64,000 nt of DNA, taken from NCBI GenBank assembly GCA_037954325.1, contig JBBMNZ010000003.1, positions 22,551,392 to 22,615,391 on the forward strand, written 5' to 3'. The position numbers and the translations under genes were made by a program. Under the pieces are notes generated by a model, which worked only from the letters and a program-made list of their open reading frames with translations, did not search any database and had not been told where the DNA came from. The stretch is from Fistularia commersonii. Its lineage: Eukaryota > Chordata > Actinopteri > Syngnathiformes > Fistulariidae. This document shows positions 1 through 13,185 of this stretch, in pieces; within the stretch, counting starts at the first letter, position 1; the number at the start of each line of letters is the position of its first letter.

Positions 1-3000
1 AACAGCCAACTTCTGGTTTACACACTCTTAAGCACTGCACATGTGGAAAAACTTTTTTCGGAGTCTGAGATGATGGAAATATTTGAACAGAACTATATCA
101 GTGTCAGTGCTGAGCTGAGAGTGCTGGTGTAAAAAATCCCAAAGGTGAGCGGTTATTCTTCTGGCCAGGATTCATTTCTCGATAATTATCAGCAACCCTG
201 TCCTGCTTACTGCTGCCAGACTCAGGTAAGTGGATATTTTGTGTTGATTTTTGTTTTACATTTCCTCCGAACTATGCATTTTTTGCACTTTCACAGTATA
301 ATAACTAGTTGTCAGCTCAATTTACCTGGCTGTGCTCCGCACTGTGGTGCTGCCCCCACACACACACATATATATATATGGTGAGCGAGCAGAAAGAAAT
401 GGCTGGAATGTAAATAACAGTATACTAGAAAACGTGTAATAATATGGTATAACAATAAAAAAGCAGTAAAGAGTCATACCCTTCAGCCAGGGAAAAGTGG
501 CAAAATAACATGAATAAGGCGCTTCACACAGTCAGTTTTCGAAAAGTAGATTTCAGCGTTCCAAGTAAACTGTAGTCAAACAATGGCACATTTGTTTGTG
601 CAAGCAAACGGTTAAATAAGACTGTTGTCATCATGTTGTAAATCAGGATGCAGTGGGAATTTTTTAATTATATAAAAATTCAACCCACTTGTTGCAAGCT
701 GGAGAGCAATTGCAGAGCACAGTATGACGATAGATATTGCGACGATTACATATTCAAGTGGGTGGAAGTATTAAGATCGAGTAGCCCTGCATCTCTTTGC
801 CTTCGTTCTTTGACATTCCTGGGGGGTTTCATGTTCAGCAGTCTCCAATTTGTATGAGCTGATGGGTGCGTTACAGTCAAAAGTGTCCTTCTTGGTTGCG
901 TATGATTGCACAAAGAAAATCCAAGTGAATCCAAATGCCTCACTATGAACCCTGTGAGAAATTCTGCCTGTTAAGTTGGTTATCAAATGTGATGGTTGAG
1001 ATAAACAACTATGGGACAGTCCCATGTTCTCCACTTGAACATGTTTCTCCCACTTTGCCTGCAAATATCCTCCCCTTCAAGGACCGTTATATGAGGTTGC
1101 CTTCCTGTCCTTTCCTGATTCAGAAACACTTCTTATTAATGCGCAACACAAATTTTATTTTAATCTACTTGTTTAGCCAACATGTGATTTTTCCACATCC
1201 ACACAGATATGCTGTTCTTAATCAGAATCTGAATGCCCCGTTGATCCTGTGATATTCCTTTTTCTTCTGTCTTCCCCAGCCCGAGTGCCAGAGATGATTT
1301 CATCATGCCAGGAAGCGAAGTTAGATCACCTCTTGTGCATCAGAACAACTGCTAACTACAATGTGGAAAAAAAAGAAATAACCAATAAATAAACGTAAAA
1401 AGGGACATGCAAAAGTATCTTACTCTCGATATGAGAAATATCTTTCCGCATTTTTAAGTCAAAACATCTTTTTTGAATTTGCTTATTCTCAAATTTTCAA
1501 AGTGAAAAAGAAAAATACACATGAGTTTATGAAGAGCCACATAAATAAGAAAATCTCTGACAATTGCCAAAGTGTCTCTAGAATAAATACAATGCCCTTC
1601 GCTGTGTTTCACATCACAATCATGTAACTGTCGACTCCGACGTGCGGTTTCAACACACTCCGAATTGTGGCCAACCTTCATCAAGAGGGGGAACACGGCG
1701 CCTCATCAAGGAGTTCATGTGTCAGTGAGATAGGAGCTGACCTCCCCACGGACAGGCTTGAACATGCAGGCAGCTGCTGTCAGTGAGCCAGAACATGGGG
1801 GAATTAATAGAAACAGCAGCTCCCCCGGGACACTGTTAGTCCACATGACAGCCAATTGTGGTCAGGGGTCATCTTAATGCGCTCTGCCTCTTCCCCTCCG
1901 TATTAATGGGGGGGAAATATGAAACTGGCATCATGGCAGACATTATTTAACTTTCCTGGGAGGCTTAACTTTGAATGCTAGCCCGGGCCTGTGCAAGTGA
2001 AGCTATGCACACTTGCGGCAATTGAGAATGTGGGAGTGCCCCGTGTGGAGGACGAATCTATCAAACACAAAGTGTGCTCTTCAGTTCTAATTGGCAGCAT
2101 ATCGGGTTTGGGCTCCTGTGTGTTGCTCTTCAGATATAGCAAACACAAAAAAGAGGGAAAAAATATTACACAGACAGTAGGGGGTTTGGGAGATACACCT
2201 TTGCTGAAACTAACTCAGACTGATGTGATGGTCCTTTGGGTGAACTCTTCAAAAAGACAGTGAGGCCTTTTGAAGCTCTAGGCGCCGATAGAGTAACGGA
2301 GGAATGTGGTGGTAGAAATGTGTCATAAAGATGAAAGGTGTGACGTACACTACGCTCCTATTGCAAATCAGGAGGACACAACTGAGTTTGTGACGATGAC
2401 AATAAACAAATACACAGATCACTGTGTACCTGACAGCTGCTGGGAGACACACTGACAGTTTTACCTGTCACCACCTTTCACAGTAAAAAAAAAAAAAGGA
2501 GAGTGTCAACAAACCAAACATACCCCCCCCCCCCCACACACACACACACACATACACACACAAACACACTCCAACCCAACCGTACAGTAATTAAACGCAG
2601 ATTATTCGAGCTAAACACCCTGAGAAGAGGAGAGGAGGGGAGAGAGGAGGTCACCGGCGGCTCTAAGTTCCGCAACGAACTAACAGACAGCGCTAGAAAG
2701 CGGAGCAGATTAAGGCCAAGTTATATAACTTGGACTCCATTTGTGCTTTTGCGTTTCATGTGCGTTGCTAGTTAGTCAATGCACAGACCAACACCAACAC
2801 ACACACACACACATACATACACACACACACACACAGTTGAAAACAAAAAACAAAATTAAAGAAAAAACCGTTGAGTGTTACAAGAAATTACACAAAACGT
2901 GCTTTTTTTCCCAGTTACTTTTAATAGAACCGACTGTCACAATAGCAATATTTGCTAGCTTTTTTTCTCGTTGACTTTACATTAGCTTGACAAGCGTTAC

Positions 3001-3264
3001 CTTCACCACCATATTGGTTTATTATCAACGGACGAGTTTGAAATATTGACAGTGGAGGAGGAGGAGGGGCGGTGAGGAAGTGATAATTACAACTTTACCG
3101 TGGCGTGTGTGTGTGCGTGTACGGGGAGTACTCTAAAGTTAGTTTTTAATTTGCAGATTGAAGGCTGTAATAAAGTGGCCGCCTCGCTAGCCGGGGACGC
3201 CGGCTCGTCGTCGTTGCAGCCGCGGTCACCGTCAACAAAGCGCCCCAGAACTCCTCTCCCTTAC
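1..3264 (-). other. smad3: smad3 intron 1, 5' part (continues beyond left edge)
   Basis: This is non-coding sequence downstream of the smad3 exon 1 donor. I recognise no exon in it. It holds a poly-C/(CA)n tract at 2523-2569, a (CA)n tract at 2797-2836 and otherwise unremarkable AT-rich sequence. SMAD3 intron 1 is very long in vertebrates, so its other end would not be expected in the window. Confidence 0.8.
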
Positions 3265-3467
3265 CTCGGTATGGTGATGCATTTGGTGTTGATGTTCTGC
3301 GTGGTGATGGCTTTCTCCAGCTCGTCCAGCTGACCGGTCTTCTTCAGCTTCTTCACCAGACTCTTCACTGCCTTTTCACACCATTTCTCCTCCTGGCCGT
3401 TCTGTTCCCCCTTCTTCCAGCCCAAAAGTCTCTTAACGATGGGGGGAGTGAAAGGCAAAATTGACAT
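3265..3467 (-). CDS. smad3: Smad3, first coding exon (partial gene: start of MH1 domain)
   Basis: This exon encodes residues 1-67 of Smad3, the receptor-regulated SMAD that carries TGF-beta/activin signals from the membrane to the nucleus. The sequence begins [17 protein letters not shown] and continues through [20 protein letters not shown] to end at CITIPR, almost identical to vertebrate SMAD3. SMAD2 differs by carrying a Gly-rich insert directly after the LLGWKK stretch, which is absent here, so this is Smad3. The start is fixed by an in-frame TGA at 3474-3476, three codons upstream, and by an A at position -3 of the ATG. The exon ends in phase 2 (AG) at a GTAAGG donor (3264-3259), the same junction as in mammals. 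It has one serine fewer than human at the N terminus (MSIL rather than MSSIL). The other exons, including the rest of MH1, MH2 and the C-terminal SSXS, lie beyond the left edge. I cannot tell which teleost paralogue (a or b) this is. Confidence 0.97.
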
Positions 3468-3740
3468 CTTGAGTCAAGTTAAGTCCGACCAGTGTCGAGA
3501 AGACCGGGGCTGCCGGGGCCAAAATCGCTGTTGTTTTAAAAAAAAACTGTCCAACGGGCGCAACCGGGAGTGTTGTTTTAGCTAGAGAGAAATAGTTGTC
3601 GAATATCAAACTCATACAGGGACATCCCGGAATTTAATGGTCCAGCTTCGGTACACCGTGTCCGCCCGCCTGGAGTTAAGCAGTGAACTGGGCACCGGTA
3701 GCGCGCTGCGCTAAGGTTCCCGTATTACTCCGCCGCGAAA
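3468..3740 (-). promoter_or_regulatory. smad3: smad3 5' leader and promoter region
   Basis: This is the sequence immediately upstream of the smad3 start codon. Together with exon 1 it is clearly richer in CpG than its flanks, for example around 3180-3235 and 3640-3740. I see no convincing TATA box, so a CpG-type promoter is likely. The transcription start cannot be placed from sequence alone and the boundaries are approximate. Confidence 0.5.
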
Positions 3741-4732
3741 AGTAGTTCCCCTTGCACACGCTTAAAAATCAGTTATTTTCAACATCAATCGACATATTTA
3801 ACAAAAACACACGCGACTGGCCCCCAAATGAAATCGGAAGACGCAAAGAAACGTGGAGTATACTCTTCCCGGGTCTGTTATTGGACGCGGCAAAGTTTGT
3901 CAAAGTTCAGAGTCATCCGCGATGCTTGATCCGCCGACTCAAGTCTGCATCAAATGCAAATGCAGGGGTTGCAGCTGAGAGTCTCCATTCAGAGCCCAGA
4001 CTGCACTGGAGAACCGTGAAAGGCCGTCTGAGCAGCTGCACCAATGTGCAACCTCTCCTGTTGCACAATCTCGGCTAGTATCTACTGCTGGTTGCAGCTA
4101 AGATTGCATGGTGCACACACACACACACTCACATACACGAAGATAGTTTAGTTATGCAACACTGGGCAAACCAGTTTATTGTCGGGGCAAATAAGCACAT
4201 TGAATCTGAAGCAGATTATATTTATGGATAAAAAAGGGAATATGCCCACTACATGAAAGGCACAGCTTAAAGTACATTTCCACGCCCTGAAACGTGGATG
4301 TTTATTACTTTTGAGTCGCCCAAAATTAAATCATCCATCTGTTTTAGTTTATCTGCATTACATAATTATGATCTACTAAGAGGCATGATGTTTTTACCTC
4401 CTGATTTCCCTCCACATGGTAAAGTGCTTTTTTCTAACTTTGTGAGGAAACTGCTTTGTGTTCTTTTGTTTGGTTTTGTTTTTTCACTGTAGTCTTGGAG
4501 CATCCACAGAATCTAAGACGAATTAACTGATTGGTGCATTCGTGCAACTTGCAATTTTGGGTTACATTCCTGTATGTTTATCAGACAAAGCTTTTTTGGT
4601 TCGGCTTCCAGTAATTGCAACTGGATTTTTGTCCCCGCATCTGCAAATAGTTGAGCGGCCTGCTGCATGATGGAAAGCGATGAAAATCATGCTCGCACAC
4701 GCGTGCTGTACTTGCCTCAGCTTGTTAGAGGT

Positions 4733-4741
4733 ACACACACA

Positions 4742-4780
<39 letters not shown>
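4733..4780. repeat. (CA)n microsatellite
   Basis: Near-perfect CA dinucleotide array with one AT interruption. The next 200 bp contains several shorter CA and GT runs. Confidence 0.95.
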
Positions 4781-4782
<2 letters not shown>

Positions 4783-5701
4783 CGAGAGACCCACTCAACA
4801 GGATGGCAGTTTGAGTACATCGTGCATGTGCCTCTGTGCGTGTGTGTGTGTGTCAACTCCCCAAACCACAGCTTTAGACAAACAAATGAAGGGACCCACA
4901 AATGCACACAAGCAACCCACCCCCCTACAAAACACACACACGCACACATGCATGCACGCACACCCAGTGTCAAAGAGTCTCAGCACCAGATGTACAATAG
5001 AGTGTGCAGCACAGCTGAGCACTCCTCGGAGAGAGTGATAGCGGGACAGCTCAGGGTGTGACGACTGCTTTGTTCCTCTGCTTCAAAAGGGGAGACTTTA
5101 TTGCGTTCAAGAACACTTTGCAAAATCGGATCCCCCATTTGCAGGCGCCTGAAAGAGCTATAAAACTCGAGGGGCCGCCACAATAAGTGGTAACACGCCG
5201 GCAACCTCAAAATAAAAGCGTGGAAATGTGAACAAAGCTAAGTAAATAATCTGAAATATCTTTGCATGCAAAAGTTTTTATAGGACAAAAAAAATAAAAG
5301 ATTTACCATTTCCAAACCCTCTAACGGTGCCTCCACCGACGTTCCAAAATAGTATCATCAGCCCGTGGTTAGCTTTTTGGTATTTGTGCGCTGCAATATT
5401 GACCTGCCCCTTGCCGTTCGCCTTTCTGGCGCACAGTGTGTAGTTTGTGCTAAAAATACAACTGGCTCGCCGCTCAGCAGGAACGACCTTTTTTCCTTTT
5501 ATCTATTTTAGTTTCACAGCATTGTGTATTTTTAGACCCCCAAGAGGCACGCCAAGGTTCTTCCCTTATCCTTTACCGTTTCAAAAAAAAAAAAAGAAAA
5601 GATTTCTAATAAACACCTCCCGCCTGACTGTAGTAAATCTGAATTCCTTTGTCAAAGTTTGAAATATTTCCTTCTCAAACAGGTTCTGTGACTAACATGG
5701 C

Positions 5702-5709
5702 GTGTGTGT

Positions 5710-5758
<49 letters not shown>

Positions 5759-5773
5759 TGTGTGTGTGTGTGT
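5702..5773. repeat. (GT)n microsatellite
   Basis: GT array of about 36 units with two interruptions. It faces an oppositely oriented (CA)n array that starts at 5909. Confidence 0.95.
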
Positions 5774-5907
5774 CTCCCCGCTCGGGGGCCTGTCATCTCT
5801 GCAAACACCATGTTCTCATAGGGGTTCACAGTCTTGTGTCCATCTTTAAAACACCGACATCACTCTCTGTCCCCGGTGTGCCGGCGAGGAGTGTGCACTG
5901 CCGTGTG

Positions 5908-5908
<1 letters not shown>

Positions 5909-5957
<49 letters not shown>
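5909..5957. repeat. (CA)n microsatellite
   Basis: Perfect CA array of about 24 units, complementary to the GT array at 5702-5773 and separated from it by 135 bp. Confidence 0.95.
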
Positions 5958-5960
<3 letters not shown>

Positions 5961-7226
5961 CCCTCCATCAGCACCTGTTTGTGCCCCCAGGGAGGCGACC
6001 GGCCAAGACAGCTGGTTTGTTTTGGACAAGTGTTTGGGAGCGAGACAGGGCGGATATAGGGATGTGGGGTGGGGGGATGGGATTACAGATGGGCTGCAGT
6101 AGACGGGTGGGGGTGACGGGGTAGGACAGGGTGGTCGGTGGTAGGGGGTGGTCGGGAGGGGGCTGTGAGAAGAATTACCGAGCACAAAAGGCACGTCAGC
6201 AAGACTGAACGGCCAGTGACCACATACAATCCGATGGATGATAATGACATTGTGCTGGATCCGACCTCAGGGGGACTTGGTCCAGGGTGTGTGACGTCTG
6301 TGTGTGGGTTGGTGGTTGGATCAGGGCGGGTGTGTCCCAGAGGGGAAAAGGGTCAATAGGGATATGTGTGTTTCACGACGAGCGCGATAAAGAGAGAAAG
6401 GCCAATTTGACGGATTAGAAACACAGACGTTTTTTTTTTTTCCTTAAAGGGAAATCACGGTGGATAGAAGACGAGCTGAGATTTCTCATATATAATTTTC
6501 CTCTTTTGTAATTTCACATCTATTTATACCATCGCCTCTCAGATTTAGTTTGGTTTCACAAAAAAATCTAAAATCATGTTAAAATGATCATTTCAAATCC
6601 GAGGCCTTTTTTTTTTTTAAACAGGCCGCTGTACAAAACAAAGTAATGCGCTGATCGTGACTTGGTATAAGTCGCGTAAACCAAGTGGTCAACAAAAAAG
6701 TGAGGTAGATCATCCGTGACTGTAAAAAAATGCCTTTCCTCGGTGAAGCACGGATGAGTGTCACATTTCTTGTCACATTTGCACAGCCCGCCGTTCTGTC
6801 CGGTCCAATATTTCCAGCTCTTTGACACTTGGGGTTAACCCCGGTGTCACGCATGGATTTTTTTATGCCGTGCACATTTCAGTTTGTTCCATCAGCGACT
6901 CCGGCATTTCCTGTGTGAGGAACTTTCTGAAATCCTCCACGGGAGGCAGAGGCTTGTCAGGCGGTGAGACACTCTGTCCTCTGAATGTGCAATCAGGTGG
7001 GTCAGAATCATTTTCTCATGAGGGATTCTTGTCTTTTCCTTCCCGGATGGTTGTATTTTGCTGCCCCGGGTTCATGTTTGGTTATGTTCCTTCATCTTAA
7101 TCCCTTGATTCACTTCTGTCTGAATCACCAGACCCACTCGATTCCTGACTCGTCGCGTCTTTGTCGGTGGGAATGAGATCTGAATCCTGTGGTTCTTCGT
7201 CGGGGTCTCCACCCGCTCCACATTAT

Positions 7227-7330
7227 CACAATCAGCTTTATTGGCGAAGTATGTTCACACGTCCAAGGAATCTGGCTCCGGTTTTTACAGTTGTACCCAG
7301 TCCTGATGTAAAGGTAAACAAAGACCGAAC
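7227..7330. repeat. Dispersed repeat fragment (LINE-tail type)
   Basis: The stretch containing ATCAGCTTTATTGGCGAAGT and the following 'ATGTTCACACGTCCAAGGAAT' -like segment resembles a repeat common in teleost genomes, often found as a retroelement 3' tail. Family assignment is from memory and the boundaries are approximate. Confidence 0.45.
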
Positions 7331-7459
7331 AAAAGAATGATAAACAAAGTACGGAAATCAATGCCGAGAAGTAACTGGCTTATACTCCACTTGAGAAAAG
7401 TGATGTAGAGCAAGAAGCGAGAAGGTCCCCCGGTTCGAGGGCTTTTAGTGAGCGGTCTG

Positions 7460-7545
7460 CATGTTCTCTTCGCATCTGCACAGGCGTCCTCCTGGTTCCT
7501 CCCACTATCCAAAAACACGCAGCCGGAGATCCTCAAATTGCCTTG
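7460..7545 (+). repeat. Fragment of a teleost tRNA-like dispersed repeat
   Basis: GCATGTTCTC followed by GGTTCCTCCCACTATCCAAA and CGGAGATCCTCAAATTGCC follows the middle part of the same widespread fish repeat whose 5' end is seen at 17,546. The copy is diverged and lacks both ends. Confidence 0.5.
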
Positions 7546-9109
7546 AACGAGAGCGTGAACGACGTGAACGAGAGGGCGAACGGTTGTAAGTCGCTCCATG
7601 CGTCGTTTTGGGGAACTGGCGTTCCTGGTCATGGTGAGACCTGCCTCTCTGGATCGGCCTCCCCCCGGACCACGAGAGCAGGATAAGCAGTATAAATAAT
7701 GAATGTCGCAGTCTTTAGTCTTAACATACTTGTCCTTTGAGGCATTTGCAAAGTACCACTATTTAACACGCGGTAAGATGATTCCAAGTTTTATGCCCAA
7801 TAATATTTCTGTAGAAATGTAGTAAACTGGAAATACAGTTCTCAGATAAACACACGAAGATAGAGTTCACCGCTGGTATGTGAATTATGTAAAATACACA
7901 CCTCGTTGCGGGTCTTTGGGGACACCACAGCTTCCATAAATCCATCCCAGTGACAGAATTATAAAATTCCATAAAGCCGCAACGACTATTGTGACTGCAG
8001 TAAAGATTATACCTTTTTGATTTGTACCTGTTAGTCAGAGGTAGCTATTATTTCAATACTGTTTTTACGAGGCAAACCATTTTTAGTCACGTGCAAGTGT
8101 TTTCCCAGACCTCCTTGGCTTCGACGCGATGCCGTATTTTTTCAGCGGCAGGGACCATCAATCGCTCGACAGCTCCTGACAGCAGAGTACGACGTGTACT
8201 GCAGCCATCGTAACGTATGCATGAACACACGCACACACACCCACGCACACACACACACTCAGTGTCACGTCCCGTCTCACTCATTCCCATATTTTCCCCA
8301 AAGGCCGCCCCCCTCCTTCAAATGTGTGTTTACACTGCACGCAGCCATTGTTTACACCAGAGGATCCACTTGAGCTGAGGAAACAATCCTCGGTCCACAG
8401 GTCCTTGGTGACAAATCTTGTGAAACTTCAGGCAGTTGCGCAACTCACTTGGCTTTGAATAACAGGAAGACAGTTATTTTTCCTCTCTGTAATTGCCTGT
8501 CACTCAACCAACTGTGCAGCACGCTCCAATGCGCCTCATTTATTAGGTCAGGTGTTGTTTTTCAATCGCATTGCATACGTGTTAATGTATGAGGTTGTTT
8601 TTTTTTTGATTAGCCAACTCGTGCCTGTTCCACTGGTTTATTTACGCTGCGATTCGGGAGGGCAGTCGAATGTCACGTGGTCCAACTGAAGTATCATGAT
8701 AAATAAAGTCAAATGAATTTAAAATAGATAATAAAATGATTTTTTTTTTAAACACACGACACACCGCTGGGACCCCACAATTGATCGAATGTCCAAATTT
8801 AGCCAGCTGAATGAATCGGTGTATGATGCAACACTGGAAGGTATGAATTCTTCCCCTATTTGCAGTATCACTTCGGTTGAGCACTTTCATTTTTCAAACC
8901 CGCCTCACACACACCGCTATGGTAGCTCAAATCCCTATCTCCAGACCACAAGCGTGTTCCCTATTCAGATTTTTTACAAAGCCTGTAAAACCGAGCCATA
9001 GACGCTCTTGCGGCTCTTAGACCAACTGGTTTGTTGCTCATCAGCAGTGTGTGACTCTGCTGATGCGACTTCTCCCTGATAAACACACCAGTTGATCCAA
9101 TACATATGG

Positions 9110-9171
9110 TGAGTCACGGCGCAGGTAGGTAAGCCCTTCCCTTATATAGCCTTATCTCCTCCCGTGACTCA
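9110..9171. promoter_or_regulatory. Inverted pair of AP-1/MAF-type sites flanking a GATA site
   Basis: TGAGTCACGG (9110-9119) and its exact reverse complement CCGTGACTCA (9162-9171) flank a 42-bp spacer containing TTATCT (a GATA site) and TATATA. A third TGAGTCACCG occurs near 9277. The regulatory role is inferred from the motifs only. Confidence 0.25.
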
Positions 9172-9631
9172 TCGAGTGAAATCCGACCGATAGCTTGTTA
9201 TTGCTACGATGACTGATTATTAAACAGAGGTTTGCCCCACGGTGCGGTTTGGGGCACCACCAACATGACTTGCGTCATGAGTCACCGCATTGCTCAATCC
9301 ACATGAGAGCAAATTTCCTGTTGTTAGCATGCCGGCATAAACTCATTGATAGCAGACAGGATATTAAGTTGAGGTCATTCGGTTTGTAGATGTAAAGGAT
9401 TTTGCCTCGTTGAGAATATCATTTGGCATATATTAAGACGGGGATTCCCAAAGGGGAGGTCCAGACACAAAGGATCGTATCCAGAGATGTAAGAAATGGG
9501 CTACTCCAGCGAGAACTGACGTAATACCTCGAAATATGATTACATATTAAATTAAGGAGTTGCTTTGCTGATAGTATCATTATTGCACGGGTGGGCTCCA
9601 TGCTTACTGTATGTCTCAAACGTCTTAGGGG

Positions 9632-9720
9632 GCACGTGTCGAACTCAAGGCCCGCGAGCCAAATGCGGCCCGCCACGTCATTTTGTACGGCCCGCGAGAA
9701 CGTCTTAAAATAAACACGCC
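9632..9720. mobile_element. Dispersed transposon-like fragment rich in GCCCGC
   Basis: The stretch GTGTCGAACTCAAGGCCCGC followed by CAAATGCGGCCCGCCACGTC and TACGGCCCGCGAGA matches a repeat found widely in fish and other vertebrates. A related GCGGCCCGGTGAGC lies at about 10,028, so the insertion may extend to about 10,045. It may derive from a hAT-like element; the class is uncertain. Confidence 0.4.
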
Positions 9721-9918
9721 AAACGCGTGCATTGACCATAAACTACATCTCCCCGCAATTCACGCCGATCATGTTACCCCCCATTAGATCGCAGTGTCGC
9801 TGCATCGATGCCATTTTCAATGAAGAGAAAAGTTACTGCAGATGGAAGATTTAGAAAAACAGGTCTGGACGGTGGTGCGGTCTCTTGTTCGTTCAAACTC
9901 GCTAGCTTGTTTATTTTT

Positions 9919-9975
9919 CATGTTCGGAGTTTGCATGTTCTACCCACGTTTGCACGGGTTCTCCTCGGGCTCTTT
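9919..9975 (+). repeat. Second fragment of the tRNA-like dispersed repeat
   Basis: CGGAGTTTGCATGTTCTACC and ACGGGTTCTCCTCGGGCTCT match the internal part of the repeat seen at 7460 and 17,546. It sits beside the GCCCGC-rich fragment, suggesting nested insertions. Confidence 0.5.
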
Positions 9976-12900
9976 CACTCTCCCTCTCTTTCTCGGTGAA
10001 AGAGTCACTTGATTTATGTCTCTAAATGCGGCCCGGTGAGCAAACAGTCCCCAGAGAATAAAATCCAAACCTGTTATGAATGAAAAGGAAGTAAATGAAG
10101 AAAAAAAACAGACATCCTGTAGCCTTCGTCACAGAAACTTTAACGGATCTCCTGCCCCGGCCTCATGCTGCACCGCTGACTTCAGACGGAAGGAAGAATT
10201 CGCTGTAAACCAAACGAACTTATCGCGCAAAATCCGAGGCGTCGGCTGCTGAAAGCGCACGATCCCCCTGAGGATGATGACGGTCATTTTAAAATCAACG
10301 CGGTACATTTTAAAAACAGGAACGCAGCCGTCTCTTTCTGAGCTCGAGTGTCTCCGGCAGCGGGCCCGAAGCGTCTGACACGCAATTCCCAAACTCCCCT
10401 TCCGTCCATCAGCACCCTCTTTTCAACAGCGACCGCACTTTCTAAGTGTATGACTTGGTCGTCCTCGCTTGTACGCTTCTCTGGACGAGACATGACACGA
10501 CATAACACAAACAGGAATTCAAATATGACACACAGGCTGGGGGGGGGGGGGGGTGTTGCAGAAAGGGAACATATTCAGAAGCTACCCTGCATCTCACCTT
10601 CTCACATTGGGCGGGAGGAGAATGGGATATAACATGCAGAGCAAGGAAATATTCTGGGGAAATATAAGTGGACCTGTATATGCCTGATGGAGAGGAATAT
10701 TTCCTTGGCAAAGTTGAGTAACTTTTGTTTGTGCACCTTAGTTTAAGTCTCCTCCTTATTTGCAGAGCATCGCAAGCTGATAATTGTCACCAGTTACAGA
10801 TTTAAATATCGCCCGAAGTCAAGGGTAAATGTTTTTTTTTTTCCCCCCTTTATTTCAAAAGGTCTTTTGCTGGGTGATGTTGGTGCGGTCCGGTCACACA
10901 CTCTGCTATGACTGACATACTTTCAGTTTTCTCGCCCCATTTGATCTTAGAAAAGGAATTTTTCAGCACACTGGTTAATGTGATGTTCATGTCAACCAGG
11001 GACATAATTCATGCGTTTAAACAAACCGAAAAAAAATGTTTAAAAAAAAAAAAAAAAAAAAAAATCACCAATAAAAAAAGACTCAATAATATGGCGCCCT
11101 CTACTGGCAAACTATTTTTATTACAACCAAGACGGACAACTGAAGACTTGTAGCTCTTTTGCAAGTATTTTTATTTCCTCTGTTCATCAAGAAACTGAGC
11201 CATCGGACCATTTGAATGAATCCCATTAATATTTTTTTTTCTAAATTTTAACTTGCTTTTTGTTTAATTTTTTTTTTTTTCAAATTCTGTTCAGATAATT
11301 TTAATTCTGCAGCGATGTAATGATCCATGGCCGTAGTCAAATGCATGTTGTCATAAATTCCAGATAATAAAAAAAAAAATGAATCCAAATTTATACAACA
11401 TGCAGGGATGTGTGTGACGGTCCGGCATACTTTACGCAGCATTCAAGTGGATCTGATTTAAACCGTAATTGCACATTATATCCTGCATACCAGCTTTCCA
11501 TTTGCATTTATATGACAACAGAACCCTCAGCATGAGATGTTCTATGCATCGGGGACGGCACATTTGGCCACAGGCCATTGCTTTTTCTTTGTGGTTGATA
11601 TAATTTCTCATTCTCCTAAGCCCTATTCACCCCCCTCGACAGTATGCAAATAATGTCCCTGGGCTACCATTGTATTTTTGCACTTGGACAATATGAATGA
11701 GCGGAACGCTATTGTCGGCCGACTTGTTATCAAATTCCATGAGCCTTTAAAAATGGTCGCAGCCGATCAGACGGTAGTGGCATAAACAAAGACATCTATG
11801 TGATCTGCCTAATGTTGTTTGGAAGTTAGGGCCCTGTGATACGAATATAATGGAAATGAGATACTCACGTCTGTATCGACCATCCGCATTTACACGCCAC
11901 GGTGACATTTTCAGACAAAGGACATTGTCAGAACAAACCGACACTATACATAAACATAATCCTCGAGTGCTTCGCACTCACTGGACCCATATTAAATCCT
12001 AAAATGTGCGCTGACTGATTAGAGAAGCCTTATTCAATATAAACCATAAGCTTTCTTTGAAAAGGTTTTAACCATTAAATTGCAGATATATGTGATTAAT
12101 GTTTGTGGTGATTTAAAGGAAGTGAAGAAACAGAAGACCTTTGGTTGCAGAAAACCCCTGAAGGCCGGTGGCGGGAGCAGCAAAGCGGGACGCGGGAAAA
12201 AAAAGAGTTAAAATATCCTAATGGACCTTTTGTGAAAGATATATCGTGAACATGTGTGTCTGGAGGGTGTTTTCAACATGTGATTGTAGGAGGATTCCCA
12301 CGCCTGTGAGGAGCACATGAACATGGAGCTCATCACAGATCTGCAACCCTCTGACCCTAAAGGTCAAATTCCATTTTTTTTGTTTTTTCAAAAACAACTG
12401 CAACAAATACTGTCTTTAAGAGATGAAATTTAAACTAGGGTGGTTGTTCCATATATTGCTTGCGGGTGTACTTGGTCACCATGCTTTTAAACATGGAGCA
12501 TATTTCCACTCTCAATTAAATGGAAGAAAAGTGGACACTTGCACAGAATCTGTTCAAGAATTAGAAAATAATGGTAAAAAAAAATTCATCAGCTTTAGCA
12601 TCCAAAAATACATTACATTTGATTTTTAACTGCTTTTGCCTGATCTGTAGTTTCTTCCCGAAAGAAGATTTTTCGAAAACAGAGTGTGAGGTTACTCAGC
12701 TAAGATGCGGCGTTTGAGAAGCAGTCTCGGTTTTGACTGACGACTAGGACAAGGATTCAAAGTTTGTGTTTTGTGAAAACACAGGAATAAAACCAAAAAG
12801 CACAACAGAAATTGTTATTCAAGAAAAGACGGGACGTAAAATGCAAACACGACCGAGTTCTGCCAGCCGAGGGCAGTAAAACACCTCTACAGTGACATCC

Positions 12901-13110
12901 CAGTGCTGCAAAATGCTGAATGAACTACTGAAAATACATGTCATAAATACCAAACAAACTATGGAGAGATAAATGCTGTTCTCTTTTTTAATTTATATTT
13001 CAAAGGTTTGGAATTAATTCAAGTGCATGAGATTCAAATTTTCTCTTATGTTTCACGATATACTTTTCCCAGACCCAGTGACAGCAATCGTGTACTCATA
13101 TATAAATATA

Positions 13111-13112
13111 CA

Positions 13113-13185
<73 letters not shown>

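Noticed and set aside
1..132. A 43-codon frame open from the left edge, ending ELRVLV-stop
   Set aside because: It lies on the plus strand in smad3 intron 1, is short enough to be open by chance, and I recognise no family. It could be a fragment of a repeat or the end of an exon beyond the edge, but nothing here supports that.
3100..3333. A plus-strand frame ending in a poly-Ser run over smad3 exon 1
   Set aside because: It is antisense to the smad3 coding exon; the serine run is the complement of the Glu/Leu-rich coding sequence.
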